NCBI GenBank assembly: GCA_965263245.1
Contig: CBDHHR010000280.1
Location: forward strand, 62,001-126,000
Reading direction: 5' to 3'
Length of the DNA: 64,000 nt
DNA from: DT-68 sp965263245
GTDB taxonomy: Bacteria > Bacillota_I > Bacilli_A > Mycoplasmatales > Metamycoplasmataceae
Shown here: piece after piece, positions 36,101-50,600 of the stretch
Layout: each line of letters opens with the position of its first letter
Numbering within the stretch: the stretch's first letter is position 1
Translations under genes and position numbers: made by a program
Notes under the pieces: generated by a model
The model's input: only the letters and a program-made list of their open reading frames with translations
What the model was told of the DNA's origin: nothing
Databases searched by the model: none

Positions 36101-36847
36101 AGAACAAGACAGTGTACAAAGACAGATCAAGGGAGTGTACAAAGACAGAACAAGACAGTGTATGAAGACAGATCAAGGGAGTGTACAAAGACAGATCAAT
36201 GGAGTGAACAAAGACAGAACAAGGCAGTGTACAAAGACAGATCAAGGGAGTGTACATAGACAGATCAAGGGAGTGTACAAAGACAGAACAAGACAGTGTA
36301 CATAGACAGATCAAGGGAGTGAACAAAGACAGAACAAGGCAGTGTACAAAGACAGATCAAGGGAGTGTACAAAGACAGATCAAGGGAGTGTACATAGACA
36401 GATCAAGGGAGTGTACAAAGACAGAACAAGACAGTGTACATAGACAGATCAAGGGAGTGAACAAAGACAGAACAAGGCAGTGTACAAAGACAGATCAAGG
36501 CAGTGTACAAAGACAGATCAAGGGAGTGTACATAGACAGATCAAGGGTGTGTACAAAGACAGAACAAGACAGTGTACATAGACAGATCAAGGGAGTGAAC
36601 AAAGACAGAACAAGGCAGTGTACAAAGTCAGATCAAGGGAGTGTACAAAGACAGAACAAGGGAGTGTACAAAGACAGAACAAGGCAGTGTACAAAGACAG
36701 ATCAAGGGAGTGTACAAAGACAGATCAAGGGAGTGTACAAAGACAGAACAAGGGAGTGTACATAGACAGATCAAGGGAGTGTACAAAGACAGATCAAGGG
36801 AGTGAACAAAGACAGAACAAGGCAGTGTACAAAGACAGATCAAGGGA
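33148..36847. repeat. Block E, copy 3 (3,700 bp, variable zone)
   Basis: Register breaks are -1 at 34,228-34,238 (GACAGACAAGG), +10 at 34,404-34,434, -1 at 34,564-34,574 (AACAAGGAGTG) and -1 at 35,125-35,136 (TGTACAAGACAG). The net is +7 bp. The hexamer run with TGTACACAG and AAGATAG lies near 33,300-33,640, and the terminal run begins at about 36,251. Confidence 0.85.
34404..34434. other. Irregular monomer with 10 extra bases
   Basis: The sequence runs TGTACAAAGACAAAGAC then AGACAGATCAAGGG, so AAAGAC and AGAC are duplicated inside one monomer. No other copy has this. It resembles a local slip or an unresolved join between reads. Confidence 0.75.
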
Positions 36848-38672
36848 GTGAACAGAGACAGAACAAGGCAGTGTACAAAGACAGATCAAGGGAGTGTACA
36901 TAGACAGAACAAGGCAGTGTACAAAGACAGATCAAGGGAGTGTACGAAGACAGAACAAGGGAGTGTACATAGGCAGAACAAGGGAGTGTACAAAGACAGA
37001 ACAAGACAGTGTATGAAGACAGAACAAGGGAGTGTACAAAGACAGAACAAGGGAGTGTACAAAGTTAGAACAAGGGAGTGTACATAGACAGAACAAGGGA
37101 GTGTACAAAGACAGAACAAGACAGTGTATGAAGACAGAACAAGGGAGTGTACATAGACAGAACAAGGGAGTGTACATAGACAGAACAAGGGAGTGTACAA
37201 AGACAGAACAAGACAGTGTATGAAGACAGAACAAGGGAGTGTACAAAGACAGAACAAGGGAGTGTACATAGACAGACAAGGGAGTGTACAAAGACAGAAC
37301 AAGACAGTGTACAAAGTTAGAACAAGGGAGTGTGCAAAGGCAGAACAAGGGAGAGTGTATGAAGACAGAACAAGGCAGTGTACGAAGACAGATCAAGGGA
37401 GTGTACAAAGACAGAACAAGGGAGTGTACATAGACAGAACAAGGGAGTGTACAAAGACAGAACAAGACAGTGTATGAAGACAGAACAAGGGAGTGTACAA
37501 AGTTAGAACAAGGGAGTGTACAAAGACAGAACAAGACAGTGTATGAAGACAGAACAAGGGAGTGTACAAAGTTAGAACAAGGGAGTGTGCAAAGGCAGAA
37601 CAAGGGAGAGTGTATGAAGACAGAACAAGGCAGTGTACGTAGACAGAACAAGGGAGTGTACAAAGACAGAACAAGACAGTGTACAAAGACAGAACAAGAC
37701 AGTGTATGAAGACAGAACAAGGGAGTGTACAAAGACAGATCAAGGGAGTGTACATAGACAGAACAAGGGAGTGTACAAAGACAGAACAAGACAGTGTATG
37801 AAGACAGAACAAGGGAGTGTACAAAGACAGAACAAGGGAGTGTACAAAGTTAGAACAAGGGAGTGTGCAAAGGCAGAACAAGGGAGAGTGTATGAAGACA
37901 GAACAAGGCAGTGTACGTAAACAGAACAAGGGAGTGTACAAAGACAGAACAAGACAGTGTACAAAGACAGAACAAGACAGTGTATGAAGACAGAACAAGG
38001 GAGTGTACAAAAGACAGAACAAGACAGTGTACGAATACAGAACAAGGCAGTGTATGAATACAGAACAAGGGAGTGTACAAAGACAGAACAAGGGAGTGTA
38101 CAAAAGACAGAACAAGACAGTGTACGAAGACAGATCAAGGGAGTGTACGAAGACAGATCAAGGGAGTGTACAAAGACAGAACAAGGGAGTGTACATAGAC
38201 AGAACAAGGGAGTGTACAAAGACAGAACAAGACAGTGTATGAAGACAGAACAAGAACAAGGGAGTGTACAAAGACAGAACAAGGGAGTGTACATAGACAG
38301 AACAAGGGAGTGTACAAAGACAGAACAAGACAGTGTATGAAGACAGAACAAGGGAGTGTACAAAGACAGAACAAGGGAGTGTACATAGAGAGAACAAGGG
38401 AGTGTACAAAGACAGAACAAGACAGTGTATGAAGACAGAACAAGGGAGTGTACAAAGTTAGAACAAGGGAGTGTGCAAAGGCAGAACAAGGGAGAGTGTA
38501 TGAAGACAGAACAAGGCAGTGTACGTAGACAGAACAAGGGAGTGTACAAAGACAGAACAAGACAGTGTACAAAGACAGAACAAGGGAGTGTACAAAGACA
38601 GAACAAGACAGTGTACAAAGACAGAACAAGGGAGTGTACAAAAGACAGAACAAGACAGTGTACGAAGACAGA
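36848..38672. repeat. Block C, copy 3 (1,825 bp)
   Basis: 18 bp shorter than copy 1. This equals one monomer lost, one base lost at 37,271-37,281 (GACAGACAAGG) and a 6-bp gain near 38,250 (AGAACAAGAACAAGGG). TGTACGAAGACAGATC near 37,380 replaces the usual TACGTAG composite. Confidence 0.83.
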
Positions 38673-40052
38673 TCAAGGGAGTGTACAAAGACAGAACAAG
38701 GGAGTGTACAAAGACAGATCAAGGGAGTGTACAAAGACAGAACAAGGGAGTGTACAAAGACAGATCAAGGGAGTGTACAAAGACAGACAAGGGAGTGTAC
38801 AAAGACAGAACAAGGGAGTGTACAAAGACAGATCAAGGGAGTGTACAAAGACAGATCAAGGGAGTGTACAAAGACAGAACAAGGGAGTGTACAAAGACAT
38901 AACAAGACAGTGTACAAAGACAGATCAAGGGAGTGTACAAAGACAGATCAAGGGAGTGTACAAAGACAGAACAAGGGAGTGTACAAAGACAGAACAAGAC
39001 AGTGTACAAAGACAGATCAAGGGAGTGTACAAAGACAGATCAAGGGAGTGTACAAAGACAGAACAAGGGAGTGTACATAGACAGATCAAGGGAGTGTACA
39101 TAGACAGAACAAGGGAGTGTACAAAGACAGAACAAGACAGTGTACAAAGACAGATCAAGGGAGTGTACAAAGACAGATCAAGGGAGTGTACAAAGACAGA
39201 ACAAGGCAGTGTACAAAGACAGATCAAGGGAGTGTACAAAGACAGATCAAGGGAGTGTACAAAGACAGATCAAGGGAGTGTACAAAGACAGAACAAGGGA
39301 GTGTACAAAGACAGATCAAGGGAGTGTACAAAGACAGATCAAGGGAGTGTACAAAGACAGATCAAGGGAGTGTACAAAGACAGAACAAGACAGTGTACAA
39401 AGACAGATCAAGGGAGTGTACAAAGACAGATCAAGGGAGTGTACAAAGACAGATCAAGGGAGTGTACAAAGACAGAACAAGGCAGTGTACAAAGACAGAT
39501 CAAGGGAGTGTACAAAGACAGATCAAGGGAGTGTACAAAGACAGAACAAGGGAGTGTACAAAGACAGAACAAGGGAGTGTACAAAGACAGATCAAGGGAG
39601 TGTACAAAGACAGACAAGGGAGTGTACAAAGACAGAACAAGGGAGTGTACATAGAAATATCAAGGGAGTGTACAAAGACAGATCAAGGGAGTGTACAAAG
39701 ACAGATCAAGGGAGTGTACAAAGACAGATCAAGGGAGTGTACATAGACAGATCAAGGGAGTGTACATAGACAGATCAAGGGAGTGTACAAAGACAGAGTG
39801 TACAAAGACAGATCAATGGAGTGAACAAAGACAGAACAAGGCAGTGTACAAAGACAGATCAAGGGAGTGTACATAGACAGATCAAGGGAGTGTACAAAGA
39901 CAGATCAAGGGAGTGTACAAAGACAGAACAAGACAGTGTACATAGACAGATCAAGGGAGTGAACAAAGACAGAACAAGGCAGTGTACAAAGACAGAGATC
40001 AAGGCAGTGTACAAAGACAGATCAAGGGAGTGTACATAGACAGATCAAGGGT
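38673..40052. repeat. Block D, copy 3 (1,380 bp, irregular)
   Basis: Two monomers longer than other D copies, minus 9 bp of small losses relative to copy 2: GACAGACAAGG at 38,782 and 39,609, and an 8-bp loss at about 39,790-39,800 (GACAG joined to AGTGTAC). Several GGCAG and TACGAAG states seen in copy 2 read GGGAG and CAAAG here (about 39,290-39,400). This makes D in copy 3 more uniform. Confidence 0.82.
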
Positions 40053-41110
40053 GTGTACAAAGACAGAACAAGACAGTGTACACAGACATATCAAGGGAGT
40101 GAACAAAGACAGAACAAGGCAGTGTACAAAGTCAGATCAAGGGAGTGTACAAAGACAGAACAAGGGAGTGTACAAAGACAGAACAAGGCAGTGTACAAAG
40201 ACAGATCAAGGGAGTGTACAAAGACAGATCAAGGGAGTGTACAAAGACAGAACAAGGGAGTGTACATAGACAGATCAAGGGAGTGTACAAAGACAGATCA
40301 AGGGAGTGAACAAAGACAGAACAAGGCAGTGTACAAAGACAGATCAAGGGAGTGTACAAAGACAGAACAAGACAGTGTACAAAGACAGATCAAGGGAGTG
40401 TACAAAGACAGAACAAGACAGTGTATGAAGACAGATCAAGGGAGTGTACAAAGACAGATCAATGGAGTGAACAAAGACAGAACAAGGCAGTGTACAAAGA
40501 CAGATCAAGGGAGTGTACATAGACAGATCAAGGGAGTGTACAAAGACAGAACAAGACAGTGTACATAGACAGATCAAGGGAGTGAACAAAGACAGAACAA
40601 GGCAGTGTACAAAGACAGATCAAGGGAGTGTACAAAGACAGATCAAGGGAGTGTACATAGACAGATCAAGGGAGTGTACAAAGACAGAACAAGACAGTGT
40701 ACATAGACAGATCAAGGGAGTGAACAAAGACAGAACAAGGCAGTGTACAAAGACAGATCAAGGCAGTGTACAAAGACAGATCAAGGGAGTGTACATAGAC
40801 AGATCAAGGGTGTGTACAAAGACAGAACAAGACAGTGTACATAGACAGATCAAGGGAGTGAACAAAGACAGAACAAGGCAGTGTACAAAGTCAGATCAAG
40901 GGAGTGTACAAAGACAGAACAAGGGAGTGTACAAAGACAGAACAAGGCAGTGTACAAAGACAGATCAAGGGAGTGTACAAAGACAGATCAAGGGAGTGTA
41001 CAAAGACAGAACAAGGGAGTGTACATAGACAGATCAAGGGAGTGTACAAAGACAGATCAAGGGAGTGAACAAAGACAGAACAAGGCAGTGTACAAAGACA
41101 GATCAAGGGA
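40053..41110. repeat. Block F, copy 3
   Basis: 1,058 bp, same markers as copy 1: CACAGACATATC near 40,083, CAAAGTCAG near 40,123, hexamer run from about 40,514. Confidence 0.83.
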
Positions 41111-42413
41111 GTGAACAGAGACAGAACAAGGCAGTGTACAAAGACAGATCAAGGGAGTGTACATAGACAGAACAAGGCAGTGTACAAAGACAGATCAAGG
41201 GAGTGTACGAAGACAGAACAAGGGAGTGTACATAGGCAGAACAAGGGAGTGTACAAAGACAGAACAAGACAGTGTATGAAGACAGAACAAGGGAGTGTAC
41301 AAAGACAGAACAAGGGAGTGTACAAAGTTAGAACAAGGGAGTGTACATAGACAGAACAAGGGAGTGTACAAAGACAGAACAAGACAGTGTATGAAGACAG
41401 AACAAGGGAGTGTACATAGACAGAACAAGGGAGTGTACATAGACAGAACAAGGGAGTGTACAAAGACAGAACAAGACAGTGTATGAAGACAGAACAAGGG
41501 AGTGTACATAGACAGAACAAGGGAGTGTACATAGACAGAACAAGGGAGTGTACAAAGACAGAACAAGACAGTGTACAAAGTTAGAACAAGGGAGTGTGCA
41601 AAGGCAGAACAAGGGAGAGTGTATGAAGACAGAACAAGGCAGTGTACGTAGACAGAACAAGGGAGTGTACAAAGACAGAACAAGACAGTGTATGAAGACA
41701 GAACAAGGGAGTGTACGAATACAGAACAAGGGAGTGTACAACAGACAGAACAAGACAGTGTATGAAGACAGAACAAGGGAGTGTACGAATACAGAACAAG
41801 GGAGTGTACAAAGACAGAACAAGGCAGTGTATGAATACAGAACAAGGGAGTGTACGAAGACAGAACAAGACAGTGTATGAATACAGAACAAGGGAGTGTA
41901 TGAATACAGAACAAGGGAGTGTACAAAGACAGAACAAGGCAGTGTATGAATACAGAACAAGGGAGTGTACAAAGACAGAACAAGGCAGTGTATGAATACA
42001 GAACAAGGGAGTGTACAAAGACAGATCAAGGCAGTGTATGAATACAGAACAAGGGAGTGTACAAAGACAGAACAAGGGAGTGTACAAAGACAGAACAAGG
42101 CAGTGTACAAAAGACAGAACAAGACAGTGTACGAAGACAAAACAAGGCAGTGTCCGAATACAGAACAAGGGAGTGTACAAAGACAGATCAAGGGAGTGTA
42201 CAAAGACAGAACAAGGGAGTGTACAAAGACAGAACAAGACAGTGTACAAAGACAGATCAAGGGAGTGTACAAAGACAGATCAAGGGAGTGTACAAAGACA
42301 GAACAAGGGAGTGTACATAGAAATATCAAGGGAGTGTACAAAGACAGATCAAGGGAGTGAACAAAGACAGAACAAGGCAGTGTACAAAGACAGATCAAGG
42401 GAGTGTACATAGA
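41111..42413. repeat. Block B, copy 3
   Basis: GAAGACAAAAC at 42,133, followed by TGTCCGAATAC. GAAATATC at 42,320. Confidence 0.87.
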
Positions 42414-45216
42414 CAGATCAAGGGAGTGTACAAAGACAGATCAAGGGAGTGTACAAAGACAGATCAAGGGAGTGTACAAAGACAGAACAAGGGAGTGTAC
42501 AAAGACAGATCAAGGGAGTGTACATAGACAGATCAAGGGAGTGTACAAAGACAGAACAAGACAGTGTACATAGACAGATCAAGGGAGTGAACAAAGACAG
42601 AACAAGGCAGTGTACAAAGACAGATCAAGGCAGTGTACAAAGACAGATCAAGGGATTGTACATAGACAGATCAAGGGTGTGTACAAAGACAGAACAAGAC
42701 AGTGTACATAGACAGATCAAGGGAGTGAACAAAGACAGAACAAGGCAGTGTACAAAGTCAGATCAAGGGAGTGTACAAAGACAGAACAAGGGAGTGTACA
42801 ACGACAGAACAAGGCAGTGTACAAAGACAGATCAAGGGAGTGTACAAAGACAGATCAAGGGAGTGTACAAAGACAGAACAAGGGAGTGTACATAGACAGA
42901 TCAAGGGAGTGTACAAAGACAGATCAAGGGAGTGAACAAAGACAGAACAAGGGAGTGTACAAAGACAGATCAAGGGAGTGTACAAAGACAGAACAAGACA
43001 GTGTACAAAGACAGATCAAGGGAGTGTACAAAGACAGAACAAGACAGTGTATCAAGACAGATCAAGGGAGTGTACAAAGACAGAACAAGGGAGTGTACAA
43101 AGACAGAACAAGGCAGTGTACAAAGACAGATCAAGGGAGTGTACAAAGACAGAACAAGGGAGTGTACAAAGACAGATCAAGGGAGTGTACATAGACAGAA
43201 CAAGGGAGTGTACAAAGACAGAACAAGGGAGTGTACGAAGACAGAACAAGGGAGTGTACATAGACAGAACAAGGGAGTGTACAAAGACAGAACAAGACAG
43301 TGTACAAAGACAGAACAAGGGAGTGTACAAAGACAGAACAAGGGAGTGTATGAAGACAGAACAAGGGAGTGTACAAAGACAGAACAAGGGAGTGTACAAA
43401 GACAGAACAAGACAGTGTATGAAGACAGAACAAGGGAGTGTACAAAGACAGAACAAGGGAGTGTACAAAGACAGAACAAGGGAGTGTACAAAGACAGAAC
43501 AAGGGAGTGTACAAAGACAGAACAAGGGAGTGTACAAAGACAGAACAAGGGAGTGTACAAAGACAGAACAAGGGAGTGTACAAAGACAGAACAAGACAGT
43601 GTACAAAGACAGAACAAGGGAGTGTACAAAGACAGAACAAGAGTGTACAAAGACAGAACAAGGGAGTGTACAAAGACAGAACAAGGGAGTGTACAAAGAC
43701 AGAACAAGACAGTGTATGAAGACAGAACAAGGGAGTGTACAAAGACAGAACAAGGCAGTGTACAAAGACAGAACAAGGGAGTGTACAAAGACAGAACAAG
43801 GGAGTGTACAAAGACAGAACAAGGCAGTGTACAAAGACAGAACAAGGGAGTGTACAAAGACAGATCAAGGGAGTGTACAAAGACAGAACAAGGGAGTGTA
43901 TGAAGACAGAACAAGGGAGTGTACAAAGACAGATCAAGGGAGTGTACAAAGACAGAACAAGGGAGTGTACAAAGACAGAACAAGGGAGTGTACAAAGACA
44001 GAACAAGACAGTGTACAAAGACAGAACAAGGGAGTGTACAAAGACAGAACAAGACAGTGTATGAAGACAGAACAAGGGAGTGTACAAAGACAGATCAATG
44101 GAGTGAACAAAGACAGAACAAGGCAGTGTACAAAGACAGATCAAGGGAGTGTACAAAGACAGAACAAGGGAGTGTACAAAGACAGAACAAGGGAGTGTAC
44201 ATAGACAGAACAAGGGAGTGTACAAAGACAGAACAAGGCAGTGTACAAAGACAGATCAAGGGAGTGTACAAAGACAGAACAAGGGAGTGTACATAGACAG
44301 ATCAAGGGAGTGTACAAAGACAGAACAAGACAGTGTACATAGACAGATCAAGGGAGTGTACAAAGACAGAACAAGGCAGTGTACAAAGACAGAACAAGGC
44401 AGTGTACAAAGACAGATCAAGGGAGTGTACATAGACAGAACAAGGGAGTGTACAAAGACAGAACAAGACAGTGTACATAGACAGATCAAGGGAGTGAACA
44501 AAGACAGAACAAGGCAGTGTACAAAGACAGATCAAGGGAGTGTACAAAGACAGAACAAGGGAGTGTACAAAGACAGAACAAGGGAGTGTACAAAGACAGA
44601 TCAAGGGAGTGTACAAAGACAGAACAAGGGAGTGTACAAAGACAGAACAAGGGAGTGTACATAGACAGATCAAGGGAGTGTACAAAGACAGATCAAGGGA
44701 GTGAACAAAGACAGAACAAGGCAGTGTACAAAGACAGAACAAGGGAGTGAACAGAGACAGAACAAGGCAGTGTACAAAGACAGAACAAGGGAGTGTACAT
44801 AGACAGAACAAGGGAGTGTACAAAGACAGAACAAGGGAGTGTACGAAGACAGAACAAGGGAGTGTACATAGGCAGAACAAGGGAGTGTACAAAGACAGAA
44901 CAAGACAGTGTATGAAGACAGAACAAGGGAGTGTACAAAGACAGAACAAGGGAGTGTACAAAGTTAGAACAAGGGAGTGTACATAGACAGAACAAGGGAG
45001 TGTACAAAGACAGAACAAGACAGTGTATGAAGACAGAACAAGGGAGTGTACATAGACAGAACAAGGGAGTGTACATAGACAGAACAAGGGAGTGTACAAA
45101 GACAGAACAAGACAGTGTATGAAGACAGAACAAGGGAGTGTACAAAGACAGAACAAGGGAGTGTACATAGACAGAACAAGGGAGTGTACAAAGACAGAAC
45201 AAGACAGTGTACAAAG
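42414..45216. repeat. Block H, copy 3 (2,803 bp, partly homogenised)
   Basis: In exact register with copies 2 and 4 (AACAAGAGTG at 43,636), but from about 43,060 to 44,080 nearly every AGATC, TGAAC and GAATAC state reads as consensus. Between 44,080 and about 44,900 it is mixed, with TGAAC monomers and CATAG retained and many AGATC lost. It keeps more GGCAG states than copy 1, so it is intermediate between copy 1 and copy 4. Confidence 0.83.
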
Positions 45217-47658
45217 TTAGAACAAGGGAGTGTGCAAAGGCAGAACAAGGGAGAGTGTATGAAGACAGAACAAGGCAGTGTACGTAGACAGAACAAGGGA
45301 GTGTACAAAGACAGAACAAGACAGTGTATGAAGACAGAACAAGGGAGTGTACGAATACAGAACAAGGGAGTGTACAACAGACAGAACAAGACAGTGTATG
45401 AAGACAGAACAAGGGAGTGTACGAATACAGAACAAGGGAGTGTACAAAGACAGAACAAGGCAGTGTATGAATACAGAACAAGGGAGTGTACGAAGACAGA
45501 ACAAGACAGTGTATGAATACAGAACAAGGGAGTGTATGAATACAGAACAAGGGAGTGTACAAAGACAGAACAAGGCAGTGTATGAATACAGAACAAGGGA
45601 GTGTACAAAGACAGAACAAGGCAGTGTATGAATACAGAACAAGGGAGTGTACAAAGACAGATCAAGGCAGTGTATGAATACAGAACAAGGGAGTGTACAA
45701 AGACAGAACAAGGGAGTGTACAAAGACAGAACAAGGCAGTGTACAAAAGACAGAACAAGACAGTGTACGAAGACAAAACAAGGCAGTGTACGAATACAGA
45801 ACAAGGGAGTGTACAAAGACAGATCAAGGGAGTGTACAAAGACAGAACAAGGGAGTGTACAAAGACAGAACAAGACAGTGTACAAAGACAGATCAAGGGA
45901 GTGTACAAAGACAGATCAAGGGAGTGTACAAAGACAGAACAAGGGAGTGTACATAGAAATATCAAGGGAGTGTACAAAGACAGATCAAGGGAGTGAACAA
46001 AGACAGAACAAGGCAGTGTACAAAGACAGATCAAGGGAGTGTACATAGACAGATCAAGGGAGTGTACAAAGACAGATCAAGGGAGTGTACAAAGACAGAA
46101 CAAGGGAGTGTACAAAGACAGAACAAGGCAGTGTACAAAGACAGATCAAGGGAGTGTACAAAGACAGATCAAGGGAGTGTACATAGACAGATCAAGGGAG
46201 TGTACAAAGACAGAACAAGACAGTGTACATAGACAGATCAAGGGAGTGAACAAAGACAGAACAAGGCAGTGTACAAAGACAGATCAAGGCAGTGTACAAA
46301 GACAGATCAAGGGAGTGTACAAAGACAGAACAAGACAGTGTATGAAGACAGATCAAGGGAGTGTACAAAGACAGATCAAGGGAGTGAACAAAGACAGAAC
46401 AAGGCAGTGTACAAAGACAGATCAAGGGAGTGAACAAAGACAGAACAAGGCAGTGTACAAAGACAGATCAAGGGAGTGTACATAGACAGAACAAGGCAGT
46501 GTACAAAGACAGATCAAGGGAGTGTACGAAGACAGAACAAGGGAGTGTACATAGGCAGAACAAGGGAGTGTACAAAGACAGAACAAGACAGTGTATGAAG
46601 ACAGAACAAGGGAGTGTACAAAGACAGAACAAGGGAGTGTACACAGTTAGAACAAGGGAGTGTACATAGACAGAACAAGGGAGTGTACAAAGACAGAACA
46701 AGACAGTGTATGAAGACAGAACAAGGGAGTGTACATAGACAGAACAAGGGAGTGTACATAGAAAGAACAAGGGAGTGTACAAAGACAGAACAAGACAGTG
46801 TATGAAGACAGAACAAGGGAGTGTACAAAGACAGAACAAGGGAGTGTACATAGACAGAACAAGGGAGTGTACAAAGACAGAACAAGACAGTGTACAAAGT
46901 TAGAACAAGGGAGTGTGCAAAGGCAGAACAAGAGTGTATGAAGACAGAACAAGGCAGTGTACGTAGACAGAACAAGGGAGTGTACAAAGACAGAACAAGA
47001 CAGTGTATGAAGACAGAACAAGGGAGTGTACGAATACAGAACAAGGGAGTGTACAAAAGACAGAACAAGACAGTGTATGAAGACAGAACAAGGGAGTGTA
47101 CGAATACAGAACAAGGGAGTGTACAAAGACAGAACAAGGCAGTGTATGAATACAGAACAAGGGAGTGTATGAAGACAGAACAAGACAGTGTATGAATACA
47201 GAACAAGGGAGTGTATGAATACAGAACAAGGGAGTGTACAAAGACAGAACAAGGCAGTGTATGAATACAGAACAAGGGAGTGTACAAAGACAGAACAAGG
47301 CAGTGTATGAATACAGAACAAGGGAGTGTACAAAGACAGATCAAGGCAGTGTATGAATACAGAACAAGGGAGTGTACAAAGGCAGAACAAGGGAGTGTAC
47401 AAAGACAGAACAAGGCAGTGTACAAAAGACAGAACAAGACAGTGTACGAAGACAAAACAAGGCAGTGTACGAATACAGAACAAGGGAGTGTACAAAGACA
47501 GATCAAGGGAGTGTACAAAGACAGAACAAGGGAGTGTACAAAGACAGAACAAGACAGTGTACAAAGACAGATCAAGGGAGTGTACAAAGACAGATCAAGG
47601 GAGTGTACAAAGACAGAACAAGGGAGTGTACAAAGACAGAACAAGACAGTGTACAAAG
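45217..47658. repeat. Block A-J-A', copy 4
   Basis: GAAGACAAAAC at 45,769 and 47,448, GAAATATC at 45,956, CACAGTTAG near 46,645. Offset from copy 3 is 14,511 bp throughout. Confidence 0.88.
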
Positions 47659-50600
47659 ACAGATCAAGGGAGTGTACAAAGACAGATCAAGGGAGTGTAC
47701 AAAGACAGAACAAGGGAGTGTACATAGACAGATCAAGGGAGTGTACAAAGACAGATCAAGGGAGTGAACAAAGACAGAACAAGGCAGTGTACAAAGACAG
47801 ATCAAGGGAGTGTACATAGACAGATCAAGGGAGTGTACAAAGACAGAACAAGACAGTGTACATAGACAGATCAAGGGAGTGAACAAAGACAGAACAAGGC
47901 AGTGTACAAAGACAGATCAAGGGAGTGTACAAAGACAGATCAAGGGAGTGTACATAGACAGATCAAGGGAGTGTACACAGACAGAACAAGACAGTGTACA
48001 TAGACAGATCAAGGGAGTGAACAAAGACAGAACAAGGCAGTGTACAAAGACAGATCAAGGCAATGTACAAAGACAGATCAAGGGAGTGTACATAGACAGA
48101 TCAAGGGAGTGTACAAAGACAGAACAAGATAGTGTACATAGACAGATCAAGGGAGTGAACAAAGACAGAACAAGGCAGTGTACAAAGACAGATCAAGGGA
48201 GTGTACAAAGACAGATCAAGGGAGTGTACAAAGACAGAACAAGGGAGTGTACAAAGACAGAACAAGGCAGTGTACAAAGACAGATCAAGGGAGTGTACAA
48301 AGACAGAACAAGGGAGTGTACATAGACAGATCAAGGGAGTGTACATAGACAGATCAAGGGAGTGTACATAGACAGATCAAGGGAGTGTACAAAGACAGAA
48401 CAAGGGAGTGTACATAGACAGATCAAGGGAGTGTACAAAGACAGATCAAGGGAGTGTACAAAGACAGATCAAGGGAGTGTACATAGACAGATCAAGGGAG
48501 TGTACAAAGACAGAACAAGGGAGTGTACATAGACAGAACAAGGGAGTGTACATAGACAGATCAAGGGAGTGTACATAGACAGATCAAGGGAGTGTACAAA
48601 GACAGAACAAGGGAGTGTACATAGACAGATCAAGGGAGTGTACAAAGACAGATCAAGGGAGTGAACAAAGACAGAACAAGGCAGTGTACAAAGACAGAAC
48701 AAGACAGTGTATGAAGACAGATCAAGGGAGTGTACAAAGACAGATCAAGGGAGTGTACAAAGACAGAACAAGACAGTGTACAAAGACAGAACAAGACAGT
48801 GTATGAAGACAGATCAAGGGAGTGTACAAAGACAGATCAAGGGAGTGAACAAAGACAGAACAAGGCAGTGTACAAAGACAGACAAGAGTGTACAAAGACA
48901 GATCAGTGTACAAAGACAGATCAAGGGAGTGTACAAAGACAGAACAAGGGAGTGTACATAGACAGATCAAGGGAGTGTACAAAGACAGAACAAGGGAGTG
49001 TACATAGACAGATCAAGGGAGTGTACAAAGACAGATCAAGGGAGTGAACAAAGACAGAACAAGGCAGTGTACAAAGACAGAACAAGACAGTGTATGAAGA
49101 CAGATCAAGGGAGTGTACAAAGACAGAACAAGGGAGTGTACAAAGACAGAACAAGGCAGTGTACAAAGACAGATCAAGGGAGTGTACAAAGACAGACAAG
49201 GGAACAAGACAGATCAAGGGAGTGTACATAGACAGATCAAGGGAGTGTACATAGACAGATCAAGGGAGTGTACAAAGACAGAACAAGGGAGTGTACATAG
49301 ACAGATCAAGGGAGTGTACAAAGACAGATCAAGGGAGTGTACAAAGACAGATCAAGGGAGTGTACATAGACAGATCAAGGGAGTGTACAAAGACAGAACA
49401 AGGGAGTGTACATAGACAGAACAAGGGAGTGTACATAGACAGATCAAGGGAGTGTACATAGACAGATCAAGGGAGTGTACAAAGACAGAACAAGGGAGTG
49501 TACATAGACAGATCAAGGGAGTGTACAAAGACAGAGTGAACAAGGGAGTGTACAAAGACAGAACAAGACAGTGTATGAAGACAGATCAAGGGAGTGTACA
49601 AAGACAGATCAAGGGAGTGTACAAAGACAGATCAAGGGAGTGTACAAAGACAGAACAAGACAGTGTATGAAGACAGATCAAGGGAGTGTACAAAGACAGA
49701 TCAAGGGAGTGAACAAAGACAGAACGAGGCAGTGTACAAAGACAGATCAAGGGAGTGAACAAAGACAGAACAAGGCAGTGTACAAAGACAGATCAAGGGA
49801 GTGTACATAGACAGAACAAGGCAGTGTACAAAGACAGATCAAGGGAGTGTACATAGACAGAACAAGGCAGTGTACAAAGACAGAACAAGGGAGTGTACAA
49901 AGACAGAGCAAGGCAGTGTACAAAGACAGATCAAGGGAGTGTACATAGACAGATCAAGGGAGTGTACAAAGACAGAACAAGGGAGTGTACAAAGACAGAT
50001 CAAGGGAGTGTACATAGACAGATCAAGGGAGTGTACAAAGACAGATCAAGGGAGTGTACGAAGACAGAACAAGGGAGTGTACATAGACAGAACAAGGGAG
50101 TGTACAAAGACAGAACAAGACAGTGTATGAAGACAGAACAAGGGAGTGTACAAAGACAGAACAAGACAGTGTATGAAGACAGAACAAGGCAGTGTACAAA
50201 GACAGATCAAGGCAGTGTACAAAGACAGATCAAGGGAGTGTACATAGACAGATCAAGGGTGTGTACAAAGACAGAACAAGACAGTGTACATAGACAGATC
50301 AAGGGAGTGAACAAAGACAGAACAAGGCAGTGTACAAAGTCAGATCAAGGGAGTGTACAAAGACAGAACAAGGGAGTGTACAAAGACAGAACAAGGCAGT
50401 GTACAAAGACAGATCAAGGGAGTGTACAAAGACAGATCAAGGGAGTGTACAAAGACAGAACAAGGGAGTGTACATAGACAGATCAAGGGAGTGTACAAAG
50501 ACAGATCAAGGGAGTGAACAAAGACAGAACAAGGCAGTGTACAAAGACAGATCAAGGGAGTGTACAAAGACAGAACAAGACAGTGTACAAAGACAGATCA

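Larger units (their letters stand above)
30706..45216. repeat. Higher-order copy 3 (14,511 bp)
   Basis: Longest copy: blocks 2,442, 3,700, 1,825, 1,380, 1,058, 1,303 and 2,803 bp. Block D has gained two monomers net, block C has lost one, and block E is at its longest. The H block is partly homogenised. Confidence 0.9.

Noticed and set aside
49190..49220. Possible insertion of foreign sequence at the irregular GACAAGGGAACAAGACAG
   Set aside because: All bases can be derived from two neighbouring monomers with a few bases missing; no new sequence is present.
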